Shown one piece after another: positions 23,201-34,027 of a DNA stretch of 64,000 nt. Origin of the DNA: Haliclona indistincta (taxonomy: Eukaryota > Porifera > Demospongiae > Haplosclerida > Chalinidae). A model generated the notes under the pieces. It did not search any database. It saw only the letters and a list, made by a program, of their open reading frames with translations, and was not told the origin of the DNA. Both the position numbers and the translations under genes were made by a program. The stretch is from NCBI GenBank assembly GCA_964017065.1, contig OZ024787.1:6259301-6323300 (forward strand), in the 5' to 3' direction. How positions within the stretch are numbered: the first letter of the stretch is position 1; every line of letters begins with the position of its first letter.

Positions 23201-24894
23201 GCATCGAACCTCCTCGACGCCTTGTCGTACATTTTGACAGACTTAAGCCATTCAAAGAAAGATCTACCTGCTGCTCCAGCTCCAGCAGAAGAAGTACCAG
23301 ATACAGTTATATTTCCATTCAATCACCACTCAGAGGAAGAGTCAGAGCACGATACCTCTTCGTCAGGAGCATCGTCATCCGATGACTTCGAATCATGTGA
23401 AGATACTGATCCAAGTGATTCAGAAGACACGAATAGAAACTCAGAAGAGGACTCGCGTGATGATACGGATTCCAGTGAAGAGTTTGTTCCAAATATCTCA
23501 CTTGCACCTCCTCCAGTTCCAGTTCGAAGGTCTACTAGAGTACGGAAATCAAGAGATTTTGGACCGTTTGTCACAGCCAGACACATTGATGAATTGTGTG
23601 GACACAATATTTTTTTAAGTGGGGAGCAGTGTGGCAAACAATTAACTCAGAAACTAACTATTCATTTCCTGTCTTGTATCACTATAAAAGTGCATGTGTG
23701 CAAATAATAAGAGAGCTATTTTGGATGCACGCTACAGATAGATGTAAAAGTTGGATAAGTATAGACCAGTTTGTGGGCTAATTGCTGCAAGATCATTAAT
23801 GCTTGGGTGACCAACAGAAATTTTAAAACAATATGATGCATAAATTTTACGTCAAGATTCTGCAGTATTGCCTGCACTATATTACTCACCAGAATCATCC
23901 CGGAATGCATTTTTATTGCATAAAACTTCAGAGCAGATAAATACCACTTTTGAGACAAGAATACGCATTACATGGAAGCTCGTCCATACGCTAAAAATTA
24001 ATGTATCTTTATTAAACTGCAAGCTCATCAAGCACAATGAATTTGCATTTATGATACTTGATCCTACATTCATGCAAAAATGATGGATGTGCTGGCAATC
24101 AAATTCATAACTAGTCACAAGCAGAAAATTATACCACCTACATTATTAGCAAAAATTATTATCATTGCCGCTCGGCAATGGATGTTAATAGTTAGCACCT
24201 CTAATAAGAATAATTATGTGCATCAAATTGCTTACCAAATGGAGTTGTAGTTTCTTTATCCACTTCATCAGAGGACATGTTAAATACACCAAACTCAAAC
24301 AGACCACTGTCTCTAAAAAGATAAAAGCATTCTTGATAATTATTAATTGTGACTTCTCTGGCTACTGGGCTCTTTTTCTCAGTATTAGGCATAATAAGGT
24401 ACAACTTCACAGTTGCTTCAACCATCTGTTGTGATTCATATAGATTTTGTTCTAAACGATTCTGTAGTTGACTTAGTAGTTGCCTCTGAAGTAATCCTGT
24501 ATTAAGCAATGGTAAATAACACTGTCACAAGAATAATGATGACACACGAGTACGTACCATTTGACAACGATTTGCAAAACTTTTCAAGAAGCTTTTCCTG
24601 AGTAAAATCCAATTCGATTAGAAGCAGAGTTCCTTGTCTCATGAACACTCTGGCTACATTGTGTACACCCAGTACTGGACAAACTGCAATGAGTGATTCT
24701 TTTAGGCTCTCTGGAGTGAATTCGAAAGTGATGTCCCCTCGGATGTCCCTGTATCGTAGTACTGGTGCCTGGCCTTGCCGTTCAAGCATCAGATGATGTT
24801 TGTTCACTGCGACACTCACAGATAAAACAAAAAAGTTCTCATAACAGGTAGTGTAGATATTAGAGACCTGCGAAGCCGAAGGCGGCGTAGCCAT
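14250..24894 (-). CDS. Death-domain protein gene split by a retrotransposon intron
   Basis: Three minus-strand exons join in consistent phase: 24558-24894 (ATG at 24892-24894), 24236-24496 and 14250-14501. The last encodes a death-domain-like fold: NNHQELLSMLIEVADQW near the start, then EFLGIEHHF, MLATWLRGRYDTSPEKLVH and ALKLVGRDVLARKMA, with the expected tryptophans and the closing A-L-x-x-V-G helix. Death domains assemble receptor and apoptosis or innate-signalling complexes by homotypic contact. The first two exons (about 200 residues) are unrecognised. The donor after 14250 implies further exons not found in 11947-14200; reading through gives a stop at 14221. The second intron is about 9.7 kb because a Gypsy element lies in it. 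Confidence 0.65.
14720..14826 (+). repeat. G1 5' LTR (107 bp)
   Basis: It starts TGTGGCGAACAATTAAC and ends GCACGCTACA, and is identical to 23630-23736 except for one G/A difference. A TATAAAAG box lies at about 14773-14780. It is very short for a Gypsy LTR. Confidence 0.92.
14828..14845 (+). promoter_or_regulatory. G1 primer-binding site, leucine tRNA type
   Basis: TGGTGTCAGAAGTGGGAT lies one base after the LTR. It is complementary to the 3' end of leucine tRNAs that end in TCCCACTTCTGACACCA. Confidence 0.75.
14851..15993 (+). pseudogene. G1 Gag and protease reading frame
   Basis: Starts at ATG 14851 (MADGDPPAPRPFSARPP). A capsid-like helical region is followed by a single zinc knuckle, CWSCHQRGHVRRNC, at about 15593-15634, then an aspartic protease with VDTGSAVTIL near 15758-15790. 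The frame is lost near 15945-15965 within the protease; continuation lies in the next frame and reaches 16525. The early stop at 15993 is caused by that shift. Confidence 0.85.
16013..16525 (+). pseudogene. G1 protease-RT linker, second frame
   Basis: An open stretch continuing the polyprotein after the frameshift, about 170 residues. It carries no catalytic motif I recognise and is cut off by the insertion beginning at 16526. Confidence 0.6.
16526..17189. mobile_element. Mutator-like MITE inside G1 pol
   Basis: Inverted ends TAGCCTCGTACCCAGGCTCTC and GAGCCTGGTACGAGGCTA, extended for about 85 bp by further inverted sequence, enclose 664 bp. A perfect 9-bp target duplication, ATTGATGTC, flanks it at 16517-16525 and 17190-17198. 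Long inverted ends plus a 9-bp duplication are typical of Mutator-like elements. There is no transposase, so it is non-autonomous. Confidence 0.85.
17199..18712 (+). pseudogene. G1 reverse transcriptase, RNase H and integrase N-part, broken
   Basis: RT starts before 17325 (PAYGPWSSPIVLVTKKDG). The frame then jumps from AHPIPR directly to LPFGLANAP, so the segment carrying the first catalytic aspartate (motif A) has been deleted in frame; YLDDIIIF (motif C) is kept. A frameshift near 17830 leads to RNase H (LDCDASGEGLGAVLS, later DHHALKWL) and the integrase HHCC region (ELHDSTTGGHLG, then CRCCPLC), which ends abruptly at the insertion at 18714. Confidence 0.88.
19362..20889. mobile_element. 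Mutator-like MITE with 9-bp target duplication
   Basis: The ends AGAGATTAT... and ...ATAATCTCT are inverted and extend, allowing for the nested element, through TACGTAACCGGGATAAGAAA. The direct repeat GGCGTAACC at 19353-19361 and 20890-20898 is the target duplication. It carries no coding capacity; open frames inside are chance. Confidence 0.75.
19374..19964. mobile_element. TTAA-target MITE nested in the MITE's left end
   Basis: TTAA at 19370-19373 and 19965-19968 flanks ends CCCTTTAATTAC and TAGGGGTTAAAGGG. TTAA duplication with CCC/GGG ends is the piggyBac or Kolobok pattern. A related copy in opposite orientation lies at 46760-47352, sharing the GGCTTCAGGGTG segment. Confidence 0.7.
20906..21838. 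mobile_element. MITE with GTAACCGCCCCTAATTCCGGAC ends
   Basis: Inverted ends GTAACCGCCCCTAATTCCGG (left) and CCGGAATTAGGGGCGGTTAC (right) enclose about 0.93 kb without a gene. The left end is followed by a partial second copy of the motif (CGGTTCCTAATTCCGGACA), and another inverted piece lies near 21618. The target duplication is unclear. Confidence 0.7.
22478..23629 (+). pseudogene. G1 integrase C-part and C-terminal tail
   Basis: It resumes with DYFTKWTEAFPMPN, loses frame near 22600-22700, and continues with IERFNRTLLTML (DDE-core glutamate region), AYRSSQHETTRASPYSLMFG, then a tail beginning near 23060 (DDLVWLHHPAVPRGQ). After about 23250 the continuing frame is an acidic Ser/Asp-rich stretch (to about 23500). 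The polypurine tract AAGTGGGGAGCAG precedes the 3' LTR at 23617-23629. Confidence 0.85.
23630..23736 (+). repeat. G1 3' LTR (107 bp)
   Basis: One mismatch to the 5' LTR, directly after a polypurine tract and before the GATA target duplication. Confidence 0.92.
23741..24235. other. Rest of death-domain gene intron
   Basis: AT-rich, no exon recognised. A short palindrome CATTGCCG / CGGCAATG at 24163-24179 resembles the perfect palindrome at 11770-11793. Confidence 0.5.
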
Positions 24895-25083
24895 GATACG
24901 CCACCCAACTTTATGGTACGGTATTCAGCCTCAGCCTCGTGACTCATGTCCTAAACAACTTTCGGAAGTTAATTTCGCCGCAAACAACTTGGCGCCGCAC
25001 CCCGCGTGTAGACTACGTGTAATACTTGAATAGTCAAAAGACCATGCTGTCAATCTTCTGTACGATTAGCTGCGCAGGCAGCC
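24895..25083. promoter_or_regulatory. Head-to-head promoter interval
   Basis: Only 189 bp separate the start codon of the death-domain gene (minus, 24894) from that of the RGS gene (plus, 25084). The interval is GC-richer than its surroundings (for example GGCGCCGCACCCCGCGTG near 24990) and has no clear TATA box. Shared bidirectional control is inferred, not shown. Confidence 0.5.
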
Positions 25084-28000
25084 ATGGAGCCCAAGGTTGA
25101 CGGAAGGAGTAGTCGGAAACTCCACAGTGTCGAACACAGAAACTCTACAACCTTGCCAGGATCGCCTCGTTGCGTCAACCACAATACAAGTGTGATTTCA
25201 TCTCCACTTCTAGTCAACCGCTGGCAGTTCAGAACAGTCAAGAGCGTTAGCCCAGAGAGCAACATGAGCGAGAAAGAAGATGCAAACGGCGAGAACTTTT
25301 CGCTGGTTGGATTGGTACAGGAGATGCTTCACTCGGAAACTGGAGTACCCATTCGCTCTCACAGATACAAACTGACTGCAGTACCTAGTGTATTCACTGG
25401 TCAGTGTAGTTTTAATATGCATGTATATGTTACGACCCGATTCACAACCTTTGACCCGCTTCGAAGCCGGTTGACCGGTTTCGAAGCGGGTTAGCTGCAC
25501 GCCAGATTCAAAGCGTGCATAATGCTAAGTGCGCGCGTGTAATAGACTTCGACTACTAAACATAACGTGTACTCTGAGTGTCCATATACATGGCATCATA
25601 ATCATTGTTGTTCTTTAAATTTGGTTCCATCACCATGTACAGGAGTCACGTCTGAAGAAGAAGCTGTGACATGTTCCCATGGATTTTAGTGCAGTTTGAT
25701 TGTTAAAAACAACTGTTGCATGCACACAACATTTCTTGCTGCGCTGCGATGCTGAACCACTCGTAACGGAATTACTGTCAATTTAGCAGGTAGGCTTGCT
25801 GTGCTGCGCTGCTAAACCACTTACAACGACGCTCCCTGTCGCTGACTGTAGTAGCGCATGATGCTCTAAATCGCCTCCACGGACACTTTCCAGGTCTTGC
25901 TGCGCTGCATTGCATGAGCTATAACCGCGACAGCACTCCTACGTACTGTTGATTTCAGCTCACTTCGAATTTGCGTGACCACGAGCGCCGGTGAGTGCGT
26001 GCCGTGCGTGAGTCGAGTGCGTGCGTGCGTGCGTGGCGCGAATCACACAATGTATAATGTGTTTCAATTCGATCACGCACGCACGGCACTCACTCACGCA
26101 CGCACGCTCATGGTCACGCAAATTCGAAGTGAGCTGAAATCAACAGTAGGTTCTGTCGATCTAGCGTGCAGGCGGGCACCGTGGCCTGAAGCATTGAAAC
26201 GTTCGGTTTTAAACCGGGTCAACTGAGTTATGTAGTTGTAAATCGGGTTAACCGGCTGCCGGCTTCGAAACGGGTCAGGTTGTGAATCGGGTCGTAACAT
26301 ATTACACATGAGTTGACTTGAATGGCTCAATGCAAAAAGGGGATAAGTGACAATTTTTTCAAATTTGATATTTTACTACAGATTTGTAGCCTTATCCTTC
26401 GTCTTTCTTTGTGCAAAGTGTCATAGGATTCTGTTGCTTCATTGCTCTACTGCAAAGCTATTTAATAGCATAACTGGGCGTTATTTAGAATCTGTGTATT
26501 TATAGCAATAGCTAAATATAGCAATCAAAAATACTTGAACTTTAACCCCGTTTATCTCAAAATGATAAAATTGGTACTTATCCCCTTTTTGCACTGAGCC
26601 ATTCACTTCCATAAAACCTGCACCAGTTGTAAGCTGTTACAACCTCGTCTAGTACTTTATCTTTCCATTAATACCCATACTGTTTACAGTGTGTCTGTAT
26701 GGCACTGTATGCTGCTATCACGCTAATCTTAATATTGTAGTTAGGATGTGTGTACAACTCTCACTACATTACTGTAATGAGTTCTGCTGAATTACAAGTT
26801 GTAGTGCTTGATGTGTTGGGCTTCCCTTAGTCATTTTGCTCTTGTTTCTTTATCACTGGTCTATATTCACTCTCTGTTAATTTGTAGGATCTGACCTCGC
26901 CCATTGGATCATGCGAGAGTGCAGCTGCAACAAAGGTACTACACTGAGCTATAGCTAGTAACTGTCACTGTGCATGTTCATAGTTGAGGCTCTCCATGTT
27001 GCTAACTCATGGATTTCTCTTTGGTATCGATGTTGTTGACGGTATCATGATCAAAGACGACAGCACTTTGTTCCGTTTTCAGGCAAGCAATCAACATCTC
27101 TCGCCATGTTTTCCTGTTTCTTGTGTCTACAGTGTTAGTTATTAGTTTGTGTATGATCTCTACAGACTCCTCATTTGTGGCCGTCTCAGCGATTTGACGA
27201 CTCAGATAATGAGTATGGTGAGCCTTTGTTTTGTTTGGCACAGAATGTTGCTAATTATGACAATAATTTAATTGAAGAGATATACATATCAGTATACATA
27301 CTATAGTGTACTAGTGTATGGCATCTGTTTGATATTGTGACACATACGAATTATACTACTTTTTGTGGATTGAATATGTAGTGTATTAGCTACAACCCGT
27401 ATCGCAACAGTGTACCAAAGTATCTTGGATCCGAACTGAACCAACAACACACTTACAATGCATTTATACACACAGTAGGAGTTACATGATATGACAGGAG
27501 CTTTGTGACTTTACAATGACTTTACAAGACAAACAATCAAACAATGGTTCAGTCAGAACGGAGCCAGATAGATACTACATTTTCCTCCCTGGGGAATAAA
27601 AGTCTGTTCTCTTCCGAATTCTTAGGGGATAGCGTCTCTCGGGCACAATGGTTGCATCTGGTTGAGAAACTGGGAGAGAGACTGAAGTAGTATTGTCAGT
27701 GAGCTCAGTATTATCAGTGTTATCAGGAAGAGTAGGTGTGATAGGGGTCACTGCCGCTGTATTAGTATCACGAGAAATGACAGAAGGAAAGGCAGGCAAA
27801 GACTGAGTGGATTCTTGGTCACCGAAACAGCCTGGCTCAGGAGGATCTATGGGCTCTACCGGTTGGCTGTCTCCAGAGTGAAAGTCAAAGTCAAATGGAC
27901 AATCTGGCACACCCAATAGTTGGTCAATGTGTCTTCGCCATAACTTATCTCCAACTTGAACCCGATAGGATAGAGGTCCTTGTCTGTCCATGATGGTGCC

Positions 28001-31000
28001 GGTCAACCATTTAGCACCAGGGCGATAGTTCCGAGCCAACACACGCTGCCCGATGACAAACTGACGCATGTGAGCATGCTGGTCATGGTAGTCTTTTTGT
28101 TCAGTCTGTTTCTTCAGAACCGTGTCTTTCAACACCTCAGGATACAATAGATCCAGACGCGTCCTTACTGATCGTAACAAAAATAGAGAGGCTGGCGTTT
28201 CACCTGTGGTACAGTGAGGTGTAGTCCTATACGAGAGTAGAAAGGACATGAGTTGTTGGTCAAATGAAGCTGACGGATGATCTGAATTCTTCATAGCTTT
28301 CTTGAAGGTCTTGACGAAACGCTCAGCTAAGCCATTGGAGGAAGGATGGTATGGTGCACTCGTGATGTGTTTTACACCATTGCTCTTAAGGAAAGATGAG
28401 AACTCGTCAGATGTGAACTGAGGGCCGTTATCAGACACCAATTGAACAGGTAGCCCATAGGTAGCAAATAGACCTCTCAATTTCTTGATGGTTGCTGCAG
28501 AGGTGGTTGAACTCATCTCGATGGCATCAGCCCACTTTGAATGGGCATCAACCAGTATCAAGAACTGGCGTCCCCTCACGGGACCAGCAAAGTCCACATG
28601 GATTCTTTCCCAGGGTCGTGAGGGCCATATCCAAGGATGGAGAGGTGCAGAGGGAGGATTTGCTCTGTTTTCCTGACAATGCTTGCATTGTTTTGCTAGC
28701 TTCTCGATCTCTTCATTCATTTTGGGCCACCACACATGACTGCGCGCCAGTGACTTCATCCGAACAATCCCCGGATGCCCCTGATGTAGCTCTAGTAGAA
28801 CTTGTAGTTGCAATTTCTTAGGTACAATCACTCTTACTCCCCACGTGATACAGCCATGAACAACAGACAATTCGGTGCTTCGTGAATAGTAGGGTTTCAA
28901 ATCTTCTGATGGACAAGTGCTAGGCCAGCCCTTCTGTGTCAACCGTAGTACTCTTCCTAACACTGGGTCATTCCTGGTAGCAGTTCTCAGCTTGTCTGAT
29001 GTTAGAGGTAGTGCTTCAATTTGTCTTATTGGGAAAACCTCCACATCATCATCATCATCATCATCTACATCCTGTGAGAGGAAACAAATAGAGTTACAAA
29101 AATAGTAGATAGGTAGACTTGATGATCGACTTGTTGAGTTTGAAGACACAGGAAGTCGAGAGAGTCCATCAGCATTGCTGTGTTTATCCGTGGGTCGGAA
29201 CTCAATTTTGTAGCGATATGCAGCAAGTGTCAGAGCCCAACGTTGAAGTCTGGCTGCAGCCAACTGAGGAATACCTGTCTTGGGTCCTAAAATGAAAAGA
29301 AGAGGCTTATGATCTGTTATCAATGTGAATGGTTTCCCATACAGATACTGATGGAATTTGCTGACACCAAATACTAGTGCCAGTGCCTCTTTCTCCAGCT
29401 GCGCATAGTTTCTCTCAGCAGGTGTTAATGTTCGAGAAGCATATGCAATGGGATGCTCCGACCCATCAGGAAATTCATGCGAGATGACAGCTCCAATCCC
29501 ATAGGCAGAAGCATCTGCAGCCAACCGCACAGGTAAATTCAGATCATAATGGGCCAGAACAGGGGTAGAAACCAGTTTTTGTTTAGCTTGCTGAAAAGCC
29601 TCATCACATTCAGCAGTCCATTCCCATTTTATGTCATGACGCAAGAGCCGATTCAGTGGAGACAGAAGTGTAGACAGGTTTGGGATGAACCTGGAATAAT
29701 ACTGGACTAGCCCTAAGAACGAACGCAACTGCTTCTTGTTTCCAGGCTTAGGTGCTTTCTGGATGGCTTCAATCTTGTTTGGAATCGTATGCAACCCCTC
29801 TTTGTCAATGCGATGGCCCAGATATTCAACCGAGTCTTGAAGGAATGAGCACTTCTTTCGGTTGATCTTCACACCATGGTTCTGCAATCTCTTCAAAACT
29901 TCCTCTAAATTAGCAATATGCTCATCATCATTTCGGCCTGTAACAAGGATGTCATCTATATAACACTGAACATGAGGGATGCCCTGCAGAATAGAGTCCA
30001 TTGTTCTCTGGAACAATGCCGGCGCCGATGCAATGCCAAAGGGCAGTCTCGTGTACTGGTAAAGACCCTGATGTGTTGTGATGGTGACATATTTCCTAGA
30101 ACCAGGATTCAGTGCCATCTGCTGGTATGCCCTGGTGAGATCTATTTTTGAGAATCTTTCGCCACCTGCAAGAGAGGCAAACAAATCATTTAACTTAGGA
30201 AGAGGATACTGGTCTATCTGTAGGGCAGGATTAACCGTCACTTTATAGTCACCACAAATTCGGATCTGTCCATCTGCCTTCGGAACTGGTACAATTGGTG
30301 CCGCCCACTCGCTGTAGTTGACTTTCTCCAGCACCCCTTGTGACTCCAGACGATCCAGTTCTCTACTGATAGGTTCCTTGAGAGCGTAAGGCACTGATCT
30401 TGGCTTGAGAAAAACTGGTCGAGTTCCATCCTTCACATGGAGTTTGGCTTGGAAATGTTTCATCAGACCCAAATCTTCTCCAAACACTTCGCGATATCTC
30501 TGAAGCAGTTCTTGTACACGAACACTTCCACCATCTAATTTGGTCAAGCCAATGCTTTTCCAATCCAACTGGATATGCTTCAACCAATCTCTACCGAGCA
30601 GAGTTGGTCCCGTGCCTGAGACAACTAGGCACCGAAGGTGCTTATGCCTCGGTGGAATGTTATGCATACATGCCTGTCTGACTAAATATGCTGAACTGAA
30701 ATACACTAGAAAGTCTACTGTTGCTAGTTGAACACTTTGATAGTGGCTGACAACTTATAAAATCATTATGAAGTTCACAAATTAAAGTTTATCATGCTCA
30801 ATTTTGCACCTCATGTGAGAGACATTAAATCTGACATGGTAGTCAATAATGGCAAGGATAATTTTACATAATACTAGTGAGATGTAAGGAGTAGAGAAAA
30901 GAAAATAATTAAAATGTTAGCATGTACAAGAAGTCATAATAATAATCATTATGATATTAAAAATCTCATACACAGTAAACTGCAGCTATTATATACATTT

Positions 31001-33965
31001 CTGTACAGCAATCACAATGCAGTATAATAGTTATGCAATCAGAAGCCAATCAGTGCTGACCACTAATTCAACTGGGCGTGTCTATAAAGTTCAATTCGAG
31101 TGCAGAGCACGGCCCAGCACATACACGAGCGAGATAGCGTACATAGCTTGCTTACACAATTTCTTTAGAAATACGCTGCTATCCTGTGACTTATCAGCTT
31201 CTAGGCAGTCAACTGCGGATAGTTTTGTCTACGGAGAACTCTAGATCATCAGCAACTACTGTAGCTCAAGCCGGCGAGCTCAAGCTCGAGCTGTAGGCCT
31301 TCGAGAGAATTTCGCTGGACCTACCAAGCTGTTTTGTAGTACAAACGAACTCACTAGCTGTAAGGCAGTCAGCTGTAAACTGTTTTGTCTTTAGAGGAGT
31401 CCAGATAGCCGGGAACAGCCATAGAGGTAGGCATCTCACGCCATAACTCACGAACGGAGCTTTAGAACCAACAATTTATCAATACAGTTCCGAGCAAATA
31501 GCGATTTCTACCTGTGTTGCTGATATCAGCGCTTAGTTTTTGTCGTGCGATGCGCTATGCCGGCAACGGACAGAATGACACACACACACACCCGACTACT
31601 GTATGCCTCGTGGCTCCGCCCACCGAGGCATAACAAGTAATGGTAAAGTGCAGCACTGTTTACCATACCTAACTTCAGCCATCAACTCGCCTAATACTTT
31701 CAGCGGTTCACCAGAATAAGTTCTTAGTAACACACCTGTCTGCTTCAAAGAGGCTTGCGGAAACAATCGTTGCAACGTCTGTTCCGACATAATGGACACG
31801 GCAGCTCCAGTATCTAACTCCATCGTGAGCTCTCGATTGTTCACTAACACAACAACGGTGATGGGTTTCCCAGACAACCGCTTTGAATTCTCTTCGTCCA
31901 CCGCTTTGATAAACAGTGGTTCACCGTTATCTGCGTCTTCGTCCTCAGCATCTATCACCTGGACTTTTCCTCCATCACGACGCTTACCACGAGCTCTGCA
32001 TACTCTCGCAATGTGGCCTCTTTTCTTGCAATAATGACAGACAGCATCTTTGAATCGACATTCACTGGAACTGTGGGAGCCTCCACAACGGTAACAACCT
32101 GTAGCTGGAGCCCCTCGCTGCACATCTTTCCTCTGATGGCGAATCACTTGGATGGGCTGCGAATCATTTCCTCTCAATAATTTAGTATTTCTCTCAGCTG
32201 CTTCCATTCCTTGAGCTGTCTGCACTGCATCTTTCAAATCGAGATTCTTTTCAGACAGCAACTTCTTTTTGGTTCCCTCGTCCAGCAAACCACACACTAG
32301 TTTGTCACGTAGGGCTTGGTTCAGAAAGGTCCCAAAACCACAGTGAATACTGAGTCTCCGGAGTTCCGCAAGGAATTCCGTCACGCTCTCGCCGGGCAAC
32401 TGGCTTCTCTGGTAGAAGTTATACCGTTCGGCTATTTCCACCTTGAGCGGCTCGAAATGCTCCTTCAGTTTATCAGTTATTTCTTTCAGCGTCTTTGTGG
32501 CCGGTTTCGCTGGCGCAAATAAGTCGACCAATCTCTTGTACGTTTCTCTCCCAATCATGGTCAGGAACGCAGCGACTTGCGTGCCGTCCTTGATACCATT
32601 GGCGTCGAAGTAAAGCTCCATCCTCTCGAGGTAGGTAGTTATAGACTCCTGGTCTGGGTTGAATTCCCCAACAGTACCAATGATTCCGGCAGCCATCTCA
32701 GTATCCTAAGACTAGAAGAAACAGAGAGAATGCGGAGAAAACAAAAATGATGCAACAGCTCGCCTTTAGCGGCCCTGTAACCAGGGCAAGATCTTTGCCA
32801 AAACAAAAGGTCAGCACCACACCAGCCAATTGCTGGACTCTGTCCCCCCGGCCAGCCGAGGGCGTCGGGGCTCCTGGACTGCCGACTGGTTTAGTGCCGA
32901 GAGTAGGGAGTGCTGCTGCCACAGTAGCAGGTCCGGATGATCCTCGTCGCCAAATTGTAGTGTATTAGCTACAACCCGTATCGCAACAGTGTACCAAAGT
33001 ATCTTGGATCCGAACTGAACCAACAACACACTTACAATGCATTTATACACACAGTAGGAGTTACATGATATGACAGGAGCTTTGTGACTTTACAATGACT
33101 TTACAAGACAAACAATCAAACAATGGTTCAGTCAGAACGGAGCCAGATAGATACTACAGAATATTTTCAAGTACTTCCTTTCTCTCCTCCATATTTTCCT
33201 TTTCTCTCTCCCTCTCTCTTGCTCCCCTTCTTTCTTCCTCCTCTCTTGTGACAGGTATCTATCTGGTAAAGATGGCTAGGAATAGAAAGGGGTCAGGAAT
33301 GGAAGAGGAGGAAGTGGTGAGTGTTGAATTCTTGTCAGGTGATTGTTAGTACAAGTCAGTGTACTCAGTCACATTCTTGTCTCATAATGATCATACAGCA
33401 ATGATGACTATAGCTTATGAATGGAATAGTATATTAGTAACAATGTTGATTGTGTGCTGTATTGTGTTTGTAGAGAAATCACAAGAAGATGCAGAAGCAA
33501 CACTGGAAGGACATTACTGAGGAGTCCCTCAGGTTGGTGTGATGGTTTTGGTACAAGGAAGTGATGATGTTTGTTTGTGTGTTTCAAAGAATCATGAAGG
33601 ACCAGAAGAAGATTGCTAGACAGTTAATGTTTTGGCAGGAGATAGCATTCTGGAGAGTTAGAAGACCACCTGTGAGTAGACATACCGTACCTCTCCTTCA
33701 GAACTGTTTCATCACTCCTTCTCCAGCCAAATAGGAACAAAATCTCAGACTACATGTTGACTAGGTTCTGTATGAGAGACACCAATCATGTGAAGGTGTG
33801 GCTTGTTGTGTGGGTTAGGTTACTTGTTCTCTCTGGCACAGCTGATGGTGAAGAATGTCAAACAAGACCTTCTGGTACTTCAAAACACCAGCAAATTCCA
33901 GAGATATCGACTGTCAACCACATTGGAGAGGTATAGTATAAGTACACACACCACACACTCACACA

Positions 33966-34027
<62 letters not shown>

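Larger units (their letters stand above)
14720..23736 (+). mobile_element. Ty3/Gypsy LTR retrotransposon G1, dead and nested
   Basis: It is bounded by 107-bp LTRs and a GATA target duplication (14716-14719 and 23737-23740). Order: LTR, primer site, gag with CCHC knuckle, protease, RT, RNase H, integrase, chromodomain-like tail, polypurine tract, LTR. It is inactive: a frameshift follows the protease, a 664-bp element splits protease from RT, the RT has an internal deletion, another frameshift lies near 17830, and a 3.76-kb insertion splits integrase. The LTRs differ at one site. It sits in an intron of the death-domain gene in the opposite orientation. Confidence 0.92.
27377..33158 (-). mobile_element. 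Young Ty3/Gypsy LTR retrotransposon G2
   Basis: Two 203-bp LTRs (27377-27579, 32956-33158) appear identical by eye, with a 5-bp duplication GAATA at 27372-27376 and 33159-33163. On the minus strand the order is 5' LTR, a possible primer site TGGCGACGAGGATC, gag-protease (32696 down to about 31633), RT-RNase H-integrase (to 27575), a polypurine tract AGGGAGGAAAA and 3' LTR. The coding region is intact apart from a roughly 1-kb insertion in the protease. Identical LTRs mean recent insertion. It lies antisense in an intron of the RGS gene. Confidence 0.95.

Noticed and set aside
25960..26110. CRISPR-like or tandem array of GTGCGTGC units
   Set aside because: The units form a simple inverted low-complexity pair within a DNA element; no spacers, and the genome is eukaryotic.
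30635..31632. Classical Helitron ending
   Set aside because: One end has a hairpin followed by CTA, but there is no TC start at the other end and a 3-bp duplication is present.
32698..32955. Additional small genes on both strands between G2 gag and its LTR
   Set aside because: This is the untranslated leader of G2 after the primer site; the open frames lack any domain.
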